From an uncultured beta proteobacterium (GTDB taxonomy: Bacteria; Pseudomonadota; Gammaproteobacteria; Burkholderiales; Burkholderiaceae), in assembly GCA_903821995.1 (NCBI GenBank), contig CAIJNI010000075.1:21218-85217 (forward strand): a stretch of DNA of 64,000 nt, given 5' to 3'. The notes beneath the pieces were generated by a model. That model was not told where the DNA came from and made no database searches. It worked only from the letters and a program-made list of their open reading frames with translations. Made by a program: the position numbers and the translations under genes. Within the stretch, counting starts at the first letter, position 1. Every line of letters begins with the position of its first letter. Below are positions 26,644-36,172 of this stretch, one piece after another.

Positions 26644-27423
26644 CTAAATTAAACCACGATAAGAGCCGCCATCAATTTGTATATTTTGGCCACTAATAAA
26701 TGAGGCCTGTTGGCTGCATAAATAAGCACACATATCACCAAACTCTTCAGTCTTTCCAAATCTCTTAGCAGCAATCGTTGATTCAAGTTTTGCACGAGCT
26801 TGGATAAAACTAATATTTTCGATCTTAGCCTGACGCTGCGTCATCTGAATTTGTCGTCCAGTATCTATTCTTTCAGGCAGCAAATTGTTAATCGTTACAT
26901 TATCAACCGCAACATCTCTAGATATCGCCTTACATACTGCAGTTAGTGCTGTTCTTGCTGCAGTAGATAACCCTTGATGGGGATTGGGTGCCTTGACCAT
27001 TGCAGAGGTAATGTTAATAATTCGGCCAAATTTCCTTTTCTGCATACCAGCTAAAACCCCCCTAATCATAAGAACCGGAGCTAACATATTAGATTCAAAG
27101 GCGGCAAGATAATCTTCTCTAGCCCAATCTAGAAATTGACCTGGCGTAGGTCCAGCATTATTAGTCACCAAAATATCAACCTCATTACACGCTCTGATGA
27201 GTTTTTGTCGGCCATCTTCAGTTGTAATATCTGCAAGCACTGTATGAACTTCAGTCTTAGTCATTTCTTGAATTTCTTGGGCCGCTATATCCAAGTCATC
27301 TTGATGACGACCATTGAGATAGACAATCACGCCTTCTTTAGATAGTGATAAAGCGCAAGCTTTACCTAGCCCTCTAGATGACGCGCAAATAATTGCCTTT
27401 CTTCCTCTAATCCCTAAATCCAT
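26644..27423 (-). CDS. SDR family oxidoreductase with Tyr and Lys of the active site replaced
   Basis: This 259-residue Rossmann-fold protein has a glycine-rich block 'AIICASSRGLGKACALSLSK', 'NNAGPTPGQF', catalytic-type Ser140 ('INITSAMV') and a C-terminal 'SGQNIQIDGGSYRGLI'. At the usual Tyr-x-x-x-Lys site it reads Ser153-T-A-A-Arg157 ('GLSTAARTAL'), with normal 13-residue spacing from Ser140. The start of the nucleotide-binding motif (CASSRGLG instead of TGxxxGxG) is also altered. I recall similar 'LSNAAR' members in Bordetella-like genomes, so this is a subfamily trait rather than decay. It lies 20 bases downstream of the Bug gene in the cluster. Confidence 0.85.
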   Translation of the reverse strand: MDLGIRGRKAIICASSRGLGKACALSLSKEGVIVYLNGRHQDDLDIAAQEIQEMTKTEVHTVLADITTEDGRQKLIRACNEVDILVTNNAGPTPGQFLDWAREDYLAAFESNMLAPVLMIRGVLAGMQKRKFGRIINITSAMVKAPNPHQGLSTAARTALTAVCKAISRDVAVDNVTINNLLPERIDTGRQIQMTQRQAKIENISFIQARAKLESTIAAKRFGKTEEFGDMCAYLCSQQASFISGQNIQIDGGSYRGLI

Positions 27424-27443
27424 AATTTAAAAATTCCTCGTGT

Positions 27444-28415
27444 TTAATTCAGATCTATTTTTTTAACAATTTGTCCTATACGACTGTATTCACTCTTTAA
27501 AAAACCTTGAAATTCTACAGGCGTTCGAGGCTCTACACGAAATCCCGACTTCATCAAATCAGCTTGTACTTCAGGATCTTTCAAGATTGACTGTATTTCA
27601 TTAGCAATTACATTGACAACATCAACCGGTGTAGCACTCGGAGCAAACCAACCCAACCAGGTACTTGAGATTGTTAAATCTTTTAGGCCTGATTCGGCTA
27701 AAGTGGGTGTATTTGGAAAATCAGCTGAACGTTTCTGCCCTGTAAATGCGATTAGTTTTACTTTGCCTGACTGTACAAAAGAAAATACAACTGTTGGAGG
27801 CAAAATCATAAAATCAACATCTCCAGCAGATACGGCAAGTAAACCAGCAGATGTTCCTTTGTAAGGAACATGAATACCTTTAATAGCAGTTTTGTCGACA
27901 AACTGTGCAGCCGCCAAATGAAGTGCATTACCAACCCCAGGCGAGGCATAAGTCAACTCATTATGTTTAGATTTTGCATAAGCAAGTAAATCATTCACAG
28001 ATTTAATCGGCAAAGCTGGATTAACAACCAATACATACCCAGTTCCAATTCCTATATTACTCACAGGAACAAAATCTTTAAATACGTCATAACTGAGGCT
28101 TTTATTAATTAAGGGATTAATAATAAAAGCAGGTGTGGTGTGAAGTAATGTATAGCCGTCTGGTTTTGATTGTGAGACGATTCCTGCAGCTATTACACCA
28201 TTTGCTCCCGGTCGATTTTCAACAATCACTGAGGTCTTAAACTTACTCTCAAGTTGCTGCGCAATTAGCCTAGCAGTAAAGTCCGACGTGCCACCGGCCT
28301 CAAATGGAACAATTAAGCGAATAGGTTTATTAGGAAATGTTTGACCATATACCAACCCATAAAACATCAGGTTACAAAGAATCAGTTCTAAAAACCGGTA
28401 GGTAATCTTTTTCAT
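27444..28415 (-). CDS. Bug/TctC family tripartite tricarboxylate receptor
   Basis: This 323-residue periplasmic receptor has a signal peptide ending near 'LVYGQ', then 'FPNKPIRLIVPFEAGGTSDF', 'VENRPGANGVIAAGIVSQ' and 'HVPYKGTSAGLLAVSAGDVD'. Its ATG overlaps the stop of the polysaccharide-deacetylase-family gene (ATGA), so the two are translationally coupled. That strongly suggests the receptor binds the substrate, or its relative, of that hydrolase. The ligand cannot be read from sequence. Confidence 0.93.
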   Translation of the reverse strand: MKKITYRFLELILCNLMFYGLVYGQTFPNKPIRLIVPFEAGGTSDFTARLIAQQLESKFKTSVIVENRPGANGVIAAGIVSQSKPDGYTLLHTTPAFIINPLINKSLSYDVFKDFVPVSNIGIGTGYVLVVNPALPIKSVNDLLAYAKSKHNELTYASPGVGNALHLAAAQFVDKTAIKGIHVPYKGTSAGLLAVSAGDVDFMILPPTVVFSFVQSGKVKLIAFTGQKRSADFPNTPTLAESGLKDLTISSTWLGWFAPSATPVDVVNVIANEIQSILKDPEVQADLMKSGFRVEPRTPVEFQGFLKSEYSRIGQIVKKIDLN

Positions 28416-29299
28416 TTTTTAATGTTTAGACTTGCTAAAAAATGCTCTACCATTTCTGATCGAGTGCAAACCCACACATCCGTTGCCTGCGTTGCAATTT
28501 CTAAAATTTTATGAAAGGCGCCTGTTCCTGCGGGGCGTCCAAAAACGTGAGCATGAACTGTCGGATCAATTTTAATAGCCCTTGTCTCCCATTCACGAAC
28601 ATAATTTAACCAATCTTCGAAAATCTCAACCATTGCTCTAGGCGGTTGACCATGACGCATAAATAACGGCAAGTCATTTACTTCCATCGAACCAGGCATT
28701 GCCACAATTTGGTGCTCACCAAAGTCTACAAGGTAAGGCAAGTCATCATTTAAAGTATCACTGTGCCACATATAGCCCTCTTGAGCGAGTAACTTGGCTG
28801 TCCTTGGGCTCGGAGTACTTCTGGGGCTAATCCAACCCTTGGGACGAACGCCAATAACATTGGCAATTAAATCCGTGGTTCGTCTGATATTGTCAATTTC
28901 TTGTTTTTCATCTAAATAAGCTGGAATGACATCCATGGCGTAAGAATGAGCAACGATATCATGACCTAAATCGGCTATATGTTTGACTTCTTCCGGATAA
29001 CGCTCTGCCATAATCCCACAAACAAGGATCGAAGCTTTCACGTGATGACGCTCAAACACTTCAAGAACCCGGTGTATTCCACGACGATGCCCATATTCGG
29101 CCCAACCAACTGCATTTAAGTCAGGAATCCCGCCCTTGAGGGGGTTACCCATGGGGCCAATTCCTGGCCAGTGGCCATCAGACCACCATTCATAAGCCAT
29201 CCGAAATACTACAGCCATCTTGCGATTTCCTGGCCACATAAAATCTTGCGCAGGATGCGTTTCAATTCCACCACTATGGATGTCATATGGATGTGTCAT
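28412..29299 (-). CDS. Polysaccharide deacetylase (NodB-fold) family hydrolase, PuuE-like
   Basis: The 295-residue protein is of the PuuE/allantoinase-like branch of carbohydrate esterase family 4, which hydrolyses amides such as allantoin or formyl groups. Visible blocks are 'AVVFRMAYEWWSDGHWP', 'YGHRRGIHRVLEVFERHHV', 'LGHDIVAHSYAMD' and 'GWISPRSTPSPRT'. The metal-binding His residues of the family are in the H-S-Y block; the usual T-F-D-D-G of chitin deacetylases is absent. Because it is coupled to a Bug receptor gene, a substrate entering from the periplasm is plausible. The exact reaction is not known. Confidence 0.85.
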   Translation of the reverse strand: MTHPYDIHSGGIETHPAQDFMWPGNRKMAVVFRMAYEWWSDGHWPGIGPMGNPLKGGIPDLNAVGWAEYGHRRGIHRVLEVFERHHVKASILVCGIMAERYPEEVKHIADLGHDIVAHSYAMDVIPAYLDEKQEIDNIRRTTDLIANVIGVRPKGWISPRSTPSPRTAKLLAQEGYMWHSDTLNDDLPYLVDFGEHQIVAMPGSMEVNDLPLFMRHGQPPRAMVEIFEDWLNYVREWETRAIKIDPTVHAHVFGRPAGTGAFHKILEIATQATDVWVCTRSEMVEHFLASLNIKK

Positions 29300-29348
29300 A
29301 TAGTCCCAATCTATTATTTTAATAAGGTTAGTTTTTAAATATTAAAGC

Positions 29349-30224
29349 CTATTTTTGTCGTTTAATCATCATTTTTCTACTCAGTATTACTGTAGAAATA
29401 ACTAATGATGCAAAAACAAGATTAATCATTGTCAATGAGTCACCTAGAAACAAACTCGATGAAAGTAAAATGATAAATGGCTGAATGAGTTGAACTTGAC
29501 TAACACGTGCAATACCACCAATTCTTAGGCCTTCATACCAAAAGAAAAAGCCGATGTACATCGAAAATAGTCCCAAATAAGAAAAACATAACCAGGCTAA
29601 ATGATTCGCCTGAAGATAATCGATCTGAAAGCTAGTCATTGTTCCAATATATGACACCGGTAAAAATGCCACTAATACCCATGAAATGACGACCTTAGGA
29701 TCCATCACTGCAGATAAAAGCGCTCCTTCTGTATACCCAATGGCCGCCGAAATCGCGGCAAAAAGTAATAAGATATCCAGTCGTGAAAACTCCCCCGCCC
29801 CAGTGACCAGAGAGTAAATAATAACCACCATACTTCCAAGTACAGCTACAACCCAAAATCCTAACGAAGGTTTTTCTTTTGTTCTTAAAGAACCAACAAC
29901 TGCGGTTAATAAAGGCATCAAACCTAAAATCACCGCTGCATGAGATGAGGATCCAAAAGTCATTCCCGTAGTCATGAGCATCGGATAGGCATAAATCACC
30001 ATGAGCCCAACAATAAAAATGAATTTAAAATGCTTAACGGCCGGAATCGGTTCGCGTCTTATTAATAAATAGATGAGTGCCACAGTGCCACCTAAAGCAC
30101 CGCGTCCATAAACAATAAAGGATGGGCTAAAAGTTTCAACAGCAATTTTAGTAATGGCAACTGTGAGCGCAAAAATAAAGATACCAATGCCACCAATTAA
30201 CATCCCTTTGGTTTCTTTATTCAA
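29349..30224 (-). CDS. EamA/DMT family transporter
   Basis: The 291-residue inner-membrane protein has ten hydrophobic segments and the two EamA repeats ('FSPSFIVYGRGALGGTVALI' and 'LAWLCFSYLGLFSMYIGFFF'). Members are usually exporters of amino acids or other metabolites. It sits in the middle of the cluster with Bug receptors, 49 bases upstream of the deacetylase-family gene, and could export an intermediate or take up the substrate; this is inference. Confidence 0.88.
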   Translation of the reverse strand: MNKETKGMLIGGIGIFIFALTVAITKIAVETFSPSFIVYGRGALGGTVALIYLLIRREPIPAVKHFKFIFIVGLMVIYAYPMLMTTGMTFGSSSHAAVILGLMPLLTAVVGSLRTKEKPSLGFWVVAVLGSMVVIIYSLVTGAGEFSRLDILLLFAAISAAIGYTEGALLSAVMDPKVVISWVLVAFLPVSYIGTMTSFQIDYLQANHLAWLCFSYLGLFSMYIGFFFWYEGLRIGGIARVSQVQLIQPFIILLSSSLFLGDSLTMINLVFASLVISTVILSRKMMIKRQK

Positions 30225-30311
30225 TCTCTACCTAACTTACACGTATGCACTTTGTAAACCACTCTAAAAAATTCAAAACTCATCAGGCAACATCCTATGG
30301 ATGTCTACAAA

Positions 30312-31319
30312 TTATTCTGCTTTAATACCTGCCTCTTTAATTACTTTAGCCCACTTATTTGTTTCAGACTGAATAAAAACAGCTAATTCTGCAGGCTTCA
30401 TATCCACGGCACTTACGCCCTGATCTTGATAACGCTTGAGTATGGCCGGATCTTTAAGAACCTTAGATAATTCTTGACTCAAACGCTGCTGAATGTCTGA
30501 CGGGGTTCCGTGCGGCGCCATTAATGCGAACCATGTGCTCATGTTGTATCCCTTAACCCCAGATTCATTAAGCGTTGGCAAACCTGGATAGGCATTTGAA
30601 CGATTCAAGGTCGTAACGGCTAAGGCCTTAACTTCTCCAGCCTTAATATGAGGTTCAGCTGATGGACTAGTCTCAATGGCTATTTGTATTTGACCACCAA
30701 TCAAATCAGTCATCATTGGAGCCCCGCCTTTATAAGGCACATGGATGATATCAATCCCCGTCATCGTTCTAAATAGTTCGCCAGACAAATGCTCCGTACT
30801 GCCTTTACCTGCTGAGCCGTAGTTAACTTTGCCAGGATTATTCTTAATATACGTTATCAGTTCAGCTACTGTATTTACGGGTAAAGATTTATTGATGACC
30901 AAAACGTTTGGTGTAATTGCAGCCATACCAATAGGGTCTAAATCTTTTGTAAATTCATAGCTTAATTTTACAAATAGACTCGGTGCAATTGAGTGAGCGA
31001 TTGTCGACATAAATAATGTGTATCCATCGTTTGGGGCCTTTGCCACAAATGCTGCTCCCACAGTTCCACCTGCTCCTACTTTGTTATCAATAATCACAGT
31101 TTGTTTAAGGTTCTCACCCAACTTCTGTCCAATGGCGCGAGAAATAATATCAGTAGTGCCACCTGCTGCAAATGGAACGACGATTGTAATGGGTTTATCA
31201 GGCCAATTAGATTGAGCGCTAGTTTGCCCAATGATTGACATCAAAAAAACTAGAGCAAAAATACCCGAAGACTTGATTGAGTGATAAATGTATTTTGTTG
31301 AATGATTTAATGAAAACAT
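30312..31319 (-). CDS. Bug/TctC family tripartite tricarboxylate receptor
   Basis: This 335-residue periplasmic receptor has a signal peptide ending near 'GQTSAQ', then 'WPDKPITIVVPFAAGGTTDI', 'IDNKVGAGGTVGAAFVAK', 'VNYGSAGKGSTEHLSGELF' and 'HVPYKGGAPMMTDLIGGQIQ'. It follows tcuB by 32 bases and so is probably part of the tricarballylate-type operon. A tricarboxylate such as tricarballylate, citrate or aconitate is a reasonable ligand guess. It would have to work with a TctAB pair encoded elsewhere. Confidence 0.93.
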   Translation of the reverse strand: MFSLNHSTKYIYHSIKSSGIFALVFLMSIIGQTSAQSNWPDKPITIVVPFAAGGTTDIISRAIGQKLGENLKQTVIIDNKVGAGGTVGAAFVAKAPNDGYTLFMSTIAHSIAPSLFVKLSYEFTKDLDPIGMAAITPNVLVINKSLPVNTVAELITYIKNNPGKVNYGSAGKGSTEHLSGELFRTMTGIDIIHVPYKGGAPMMTDLIGGQIQIAIETSPSAEPHIKAGEVKALAVTTLNRSNAYPGLPTLNESGVKGYNMSTWFALMAPHGTPSDIQQRLSQELSKVLKDPAILKRYQDQGVSAVDMKPAELAVFIQSETNKWAKVIKEAGIKAE

Positions 31320-31351
31320 AAGCTCCTCGTAATTTTTAGTTTTTTTGATGG

Positions 31352-32515
31352 TTAGTCTGAACCAACACTTATTCTACTCGTGTGGCGTTTCTCAATTGCA
31401 TTTTTAAGTAGGGCAGCAACCCGGTAAATCCCATGGGCAAATTTACCGTAGGGCATGGTGAGGAAAAAAGTCATCACAAACCCTAAATGAATCGATAACC
31501 AAATAGGCATTAATTCACCATCACGTTCAATCAACAAACCTAACCCCGTGATAGAAATAAGAGCTAATAGAAGTATAAATGCACGAGACATAGCATCTTG
31601 CGATACATCAGCCTGCAGAGGATTTTTTTTCAGATTTAAGACTAGCAACCCAATGGGTCCAATAATCAATCCAATACCTCCCAAGGTCCCAAGAATAACA
31701 GGCAAACTAAGTAAGGGATATGGAGCCTCTAAATTAAAAAAATAATGATAAATAGTCGCCACACTCGTCGACCCTAAACACAACATAAAGCCATAAAAAG
31801 TAAAGTGATGGAAATATTTACGCCAAAGAGAAAATTCATCATCTTCATTATTACAACCATCGCCATGCCCTCCACCTAAATACTTCAGAGATAAGCTGTC
31901 ATATGCTGCTTCAGATATAGCTCCAGATGAAATCAATCCTGGAGCAGCCTCTTTCCAAAAACGCTTCACCCCCATAAAAAGAGCAAGAATCGAATACCCA
32001 AATACGGCACCAAATAGCAAAGCTAAAGTGTTATGTGGATAGATAGCGTAAAAATTCCCGGCCCACCCCTGCCCCATATTGGAGGAATAAAAATTAAGGC
32101 ATCCTAATAGAAATAAGGTAATCGTTATCGCCGAAAGTAAAGAAATCAGTGCTGCATTTCGTTGATATAGTTTCCCAAGTGGCTTTGGCCAGGCATAATG
32201 GATATAAGTTTCTTTTCGAACTTTAGCTAAAGCTTGCGGAACATTAACAGAAAATTCATGAGGCGGCGCATACTGACAGGCATATAAACACGCACTGCAT
32301 TGGTGGCATAAATTAGCCAAATAATTAACGTCCGCTGATTTAAACTCTAAACGACGAGTCATTGCTGGAAACACCGCACAAAATCCTTCACAGTACCTAC
32401 AGGCATTACAAATCTGAAGAATACGCGACACTTCAGTTTCAGCCGCAGTCATTTCAATTTGCCCCTGCCCTAAGCGACTTGCCTGCTCCGTCAGTTTCTT
32501 TAGTTCTTGCGTCAT
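31352..32515 (-). CDS. tcuB: Tricarballylate utilisation 4Fe-4S protein TcuB-like (CitB family)
   Basis: TcuB re-oxidises the flavin of tricarballylate dehydrogenase TcuA and passes electrons to the quinone pool. The protein has 387 residues. Two ferredoxin-type clusters lie in the N-terminal domain ('ICNACRYCEGFCAVFP' and 'LCHQCSACLYACQYAPPHEF'), followed by about six membrane helices with His residues that could bind heme or quinone. Its ATG overlaps the tcuA stop by four bases. The pair order tcuA-tcuB is the same as in the Salmonella tcu operon. The family also includes CitB, so the exact substrate of the pair is inferred. Confidence 0.9.
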   Translation of the reverse strand: MTQELKKLTEQASRLGQGQIEMTAAETEVSRILQICNACRYCEGFCAVFPAMTRRLEFKSADVNYLANLCHQCSACLYACQYAPPHEFSVNVPQALAKVRKETYIHYAWPKPLGKLYQRNAALISLLSAITITLFLLGCLNFYSSNMGQGWAGNFYAIYPHNTLALLFGAVFGYSILALFMGVKRFWKEAAPGLISSGAISEAAYDSLSLKYLGGGHGDGCNNEDDEFSLWRKYFHHFTFYGFMLCLGSTSVATIYHYFFNLEAPYPLLSLPVILGTLGGIGLIIGPIGLLVLNLKKNPLQADVSQDAMSRAFILLLALISITGLGLLIERDGELMPIWLSIHLGFVMTFFLTMPYGKFAHGIYRVAALLKNAIEKRHTSRISVGSD

Positions 32516-33927
32516 GAGTAACTTTTCTCAACAGAATGTGTGACTTGATCTAATGCAACATGAGCAGCTTGCGTACCTGCAATTCGGCCAAAGGCAGTTC
32601 CTATGGCCATACCAATTCCAGCTGTATATCCCTGTCCCAAAATATTTCCAGCCATCATCTCACCACTCACAAATAAATTTGTACTACGTTTACCATCAAA
32701 AAATACAGATGCATTTTGGTCAGTTTTTAAACCAAGGTAAGTAAAGGTGACCCCTGGTTTAACCATGTAAGCATAAAAAGGTCCCTCATCAATTCTTAAG
32801 GCCCAATGAGTTTTAGCAGGCTGCAAACCTAAGGTGTGACAGTCATCTAGTGTTGTGTGATCAAACTTACCCGCCTGACAGGCCTGGTTGTAATCTCGTA
32901 TCGTTTGAAGAAAGGTCTCAACAGGGACATTCATTTGCTTCGCGAGTTCTTCAAGAGTATCAGCCTTGTTTCCTGGAAAAACTGGCGGCATAAAACGCCC
33001 TAAAGCTTTAGAATCAATGACGGAATATGCGACTTGACCTGGTTGCTTAGCAACTAGCCTACCCCAAATAGCATAGCGCTTTGGCCAAAAATCTTCGCCT
33101 TCATCATAAAATCGCTCACCATCCCGATTCACAACAATTCCTAGTGAAACACAATCAATTCGTGTACAGATACCACCATCATAAAGGGGTGCACGAGCAT
33201 CAATCGCCACCATATGCGCTTGCGTAGGTTCCCCAATAGAATCCACACCTTGGTCTAACAAATTTTTTAATAGAACACCTTTATTAAATTGTGTGCCCCG
33301 AATCAAAAAATTATCAGAGGGATATTCGCCGCGCTCATTCTGCCCCCACGCTTCTCTCAACCATTCCAAATTAGATTCAAATCCACCCGAAGCAACGACA
33401 CAGGTTTTGGCTTCTATTTTTCCAGTTTGAGTATGCGCAGCTACAAAATCACCATCTTTTAACTCAAGCGACTCCACTGGCGAGTTATAGCGAATCTCAA
33501 CACCTAGTTTTTCTGCACTCCGGTAATAGGCATTGACTAATGCTTTTCCTCCGCCCATAAAAAATGCATTCGTTCTTGAAAGGTGAAGCGTTCCAGATAG
33601 CGGCGCTTGAAATCTCACACCATGTTTCATCATCCATGCTCTACATGTTGAAGATTCTCTGATAGCTAATCGCGCTAGGTGTTCATCAGTTTTGCCAGCA
33701 GTCACTTTATATAGATCCTGCCAATATTCATCTTCGGAGTAAGTCCCCAATAAAACATCTTGAGGCCCCTCATGCATACACCTTAAATTTCTAGTATGCA
33801 CAGAATTTCCACCGCGCCATTCTTTAGGCGCTGATTCTAGAAGTAGCACAGAAGCTCCGGCTTCACGTGCCATAATCGCAGCACATAACGCGGAATTACC
33901 ACCACCAATCACTAAAACATCAACCAT
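32512..33927 (-). CDS. tcuA: FAD-dependent tricarballylate dehydrogenase TcuA-like
   Basis: This flavoprotein of the fumarate reductase/succinate dehydrogenase family oxidises tricarballylate to cis-aconitate in Salmonella. The 471-residue chain begins with an FAD-binding 'VLVIGGGNSALCAAIMAREA' and has the acidic end 'LLLESAP', 'GGNSVHTRNLRCMHEG', 'CVVASGGFESN' and the C-terminal 'GEMMAGNILGQGYTAGIGMA'. It sits nine bases after the Old Yellow Enzyme gene and overlaps tcuB. I assign TcuA from the sequence type and the pairing with TcuB; related enzymes oxidise other dicarboxylates or 3-ketosteroids. Confidence 0.9.
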   Translation of the reverse strand: MVDVLVIGGGNSALCAAIMAREAGASVLLLESAPKEWRGGNSVHTRNLRCMHEGPQDVLLGTYSEDEYWQDLYKVTAGKTDEHLARLAIRESSTCRAWMMKHGVRFQAPLSGTLHLSRTNAFFMGGGKALVNAYYRSAEKLGVEIRYNSPVESLELKDGDFVAAHTQTGKIEAKTCVVASGGFESNLEWLREAWGQNERGEYPSDNFLIRGTQFNKGVLLKNLLDQGVDSIGEPTQAHMVAIDARAPLYDGGICTRIDCVSLGIVVNRDGERFYDEGEDFWPKRYAIWGRLVAKQPGQVAYSVIDSKALGRFMPPVFPGNKADTLEELAKQMNVPVETFLQTIRDYNQACQAGKFDHTTLDDCHTLGLQPAKTHWALRIDEGPFYAYMVKPGVTFTYLGLKTDQNASVFFDGKRSTNLFVSGEMMAGNILGQGYTAGIGMAIGTAFGRIAGTQAAHVALDQVTHSVEKSYS

Positions 33928-33935
33928 AGTATGAA

Positions 33936-35060
33936 TTAACGCTGGCCAATTTTGATTGATTTAAATACATTTTGATGCTCGCGAGGTAAACACCTCCAGT
34001 ATTGTTTAGCTGCAAAAACTTGACCATCAAGAACAGCTGCAGCTTGCCAACCCCAGCGTGGCTGATAGAGAAATGCTCTTGCAAGCGCAATACAATCAGC
34101 CTCTTGATTTTGCAAAATAGTCTCAGCTTGCTGTGGCTCAGTAATTAAACCCACCGCAATCGTTGGCAACCCAATAAGCTCTTTCACTTTTTTAGCAAAA
34201 GAAACTTGATAACCAGGCCCTATTGCAATCTTTTGATCATGTGCAACACCGCCAGAGGAGACATGAATATAAGAAATGTTGAGTGCTTTGAGTTTTTCAC
34301 AAAACACTAAGCATTGTTCAAGATCCCATCCACCCTCAGCCCAATCTGTTGCTGAAATTCGCACACCCAATACGCCCTCATATACTTCACGAATGGCTGC
34401 TAAGACTTCTAATGGATAACGCATCCTATTTTCTAAACTTCCACCATATTCATCAGTTCTTTTGTTGGCTAGCGGAGATAAAAATTGATGTATTAAATAC
34501 CCATGGGCCGCATGGATTTCTATAAAATAAAACCCAGCTTCATGCGAGCGTCTTGCGGCATCCACAAAACCTTGTTTGATTCTAAGCAAGCCAGCCGCAT
34601 CAATAGACTCTGGCGCAGGTTCTTTCGGATTATGCGGAACCTCTGATGGTGCGAGCGTTTGCCATCCCATATCCTCATTCGGAGGAATTAATGCACCGCC
34701 ATCCCATGGGGTGTGACTAGAACTCTTACGCCCAGCATGTGCGAGCTGAATACCAACTTTAATAGGCGCAGATTGCAATCTGGCACGGGCTAAGATATCT
34801 TTAATCGCAATAGCAGTAGCATCGTTATAGATTCCTAAACAATATGGAGTAATCCGCCCTTCTTCTGTCACTGCAGTCGCCTCAATAATGAATGCACCCG
34901 CTCCACTATTCATGAGATTAGTCCAATGGGTTAAATGCCAATCATTAGCTACCCCATCAATACTTGAATATTGACACATTGGTGCCACGATGAGTCGGTT
35001 GTCTAAATCGATCCCACCGTTTGGGGCTGGAAAATGATATTGCGAAAATAGTATGCTCAT
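33936..35060 (-). CDS. NADH:flavin oxidoreductase / Old Yellow Enzyme (YqjM-like)
   Basis: This is a 374-residue FMN-dependent TIM-barrel ene-reductase. 'RLIVAPMCQYSSIDGVANDW' carries the Cys typical of the YqjM/thermophilic-like class. 'AHAGRKSS', 'GFYFIEIHAAHGYLIHQFLS' and 'NKRTDEYGGSLENRMRYPLE' follow, with the active His-His substrate pair in H-A-A-H. Such enzymes reduce activated C=C bonds. It is the first gene of the tcuAB cluster, separated from msrP by about 150 bases that should hold divergent promoters. A role in processing an unsaturated acid is inference. Confidence 0.92.
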   Translation of the reverse strand: MSILFSQYHFPAPNGGIDLDNRLIVAPMCQYSSIDGVANDWHLTHWTNLMNSGAGAFIIEATAVTEEGRITPYCLGIYNDATAIAIKDILARARLQSAPIKVGIQLAHAGRKSSSHTPWDGGALIPPNEDMGWQTLAPSEVPHNPKEPAPESIDAAGLLRIKQGFVDAARRSHEAGFYFIEIHAAHGYLIHQFLSPLANKRTDEYGGSLENRMRYPLEVLAAIREVYEGVLGVRISATDWAEGGWDLEQCLVFCEKLKALNISYIHVSSGGVAHDQKIAIGPGYQVSFAKKVKELIGLPTIAVGLITEPQQAETILQNQEADCIALARAFLYQPRWGWQAAAVLDGQVFAAKQYWRCLPREHQNVFKSIKIGQR

Positions 35061-35209
35061 AGGATAAAAACTCGTGTTAGTTAAATCATAAAATTAAAGA
35101 CTAGGTGGGTTAATTCACCCATGATTTTACGCTCTTAAGAAAAAAGTCGAATTTCTGAGCATTTTTTTGAAAATTAACTGAAATGGTAAAAAAAGCGTAA
35201 TATTTACTG

Positions 35210-36172
35210 ATGAGAAAAATTGCCCAAATCCTTCCCAGCGAAATTACCCCACGCATCGTCTTTGAAGAACGTCGAAAAATCCTCCAGGTAGCTGCAAGTG
35301 GCGCCTTAGGAAGTTCTTTAATGCCTTGGTTTTCACGTGATGTTTTTGCTGCTAATTCGAGCACAAAACTGGTCACTATTCAAAACCCTCGATATTCAGT
35401 CATGGAAAAGTCAACTTCTTTAGAAGATATTACTGGATACAATAATTTTTATGAATTTGGCCTAGAAAAAACTGATCCCGCTGTTTTTGCCAAAACTTTA
35501 GAAACAACGGGATGGAAGCTCTCAGTTGAAGGCTTAGTTAATAAACCTAAAGTATTCGGGGTTGAAGAACTATTAAAACTTGCACCTTTAGAAGAGCGAG
35601 TTTATCGCCTTCGATGTGTCGAAGGATGGTCAATGGTCATCCCATGGGTTGGCTATTCTCTGTCCACTCTTTTAAAAGCAGTTGATCCCCAAGGTTCTGC
35701 TAAATTTGTGGAATTTGTCTCCCTCGCAGATAAAAAACAAATGCCTGGCGTTAATAATTCAGTCTTAAATTGGCCCTATGTTGAAGGCCTGCGCTTAGAT
35801 GAAGCTAATCACCCCCTAACACTTTTAACTTTAGGTCTTTACGGCGAGGTCCTGCCAAAGCAAAATGGTGCCCCAGTGCGTTTAGTAGTCCCCTGGAAGT
35901 ATGGTTTTAAAAGTGCGAAGTCAATTGTTAAAATTCGTTTAGTTGAAAAACAACCTCTTAATAGCTGGAATGTTTCTGCCCCGAATGAGTATGGTTTTTA
36001 TTCCAACGTCAACCCTGAAGTAGATCATCCCCGCTGGTCCCAGGCTTCAGAGCGACGCATTGGTGATCCAAAAGGATTTTTCGCACCCAAACAAAAGACT
36101 TTAATGTTTAACGGATACGCCGACCAAGTCGCGTCACTTTATGCCGGCATGGACCTTCGTAAAAACTTTTAA
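35210..36172 (+). CDS. msrP: Protein-methionine-sulfoxide reductase catalytic subunit MsrP
   Basis: MsrP is a periplasmic molybdopterin enzyme that repairs oxidised methionines in envelope proteins. The twin-arginine signal is at residues 21-22 ('[11 protein letters not shown]') with the hydrophobic stretch after it. The oxidoreductase molybdopterin domain has '[20 protein letters not shown]', with the molybdenum-ligand Cys, and '[19 protein letters not shown]'. At 320 residues it is close to E. coli (334). It overlaps msrQ by 32 bases. The enzyme needs Tat export and molybdenum cofactor. Confidence 0.95.
   Translation: MRKIAQILPSEITPRIVFEERRKILQVAASGALGSSLMPWFSRDVFAANSSTKLVTIQNPRYSVMEKSTSLEDITGYNNFYEFGLEKTDPAVFAKTLETTGWKLSVEGLVNKPKVFGVEELLKLAPLEERVYRLRCVEGWSMVIPWVGYSLSTLLKAVDPQGSAKFVEFVSLADKKQMPGVNNSVLNWPYVEGLRLDEANHPLTLLTLGLYGEVLPKQNGAPVRLVVPWKYGFKSAKSIVKIRLVEKQPLNSWNVSAPNEYGFYSNVNPEVDHPRWSQASERRIGDPKGFFAPKQKTLMFNGYADQVASLYAGMDLRKNF

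Noticed and set aside
35110..35376. Minus-strand 88-codon frame at the msrP start
   Set aside because: It overlaps the Tat signal and N-terminus of msrP, has no recognised domain, and the msrP reading is strongly supported.
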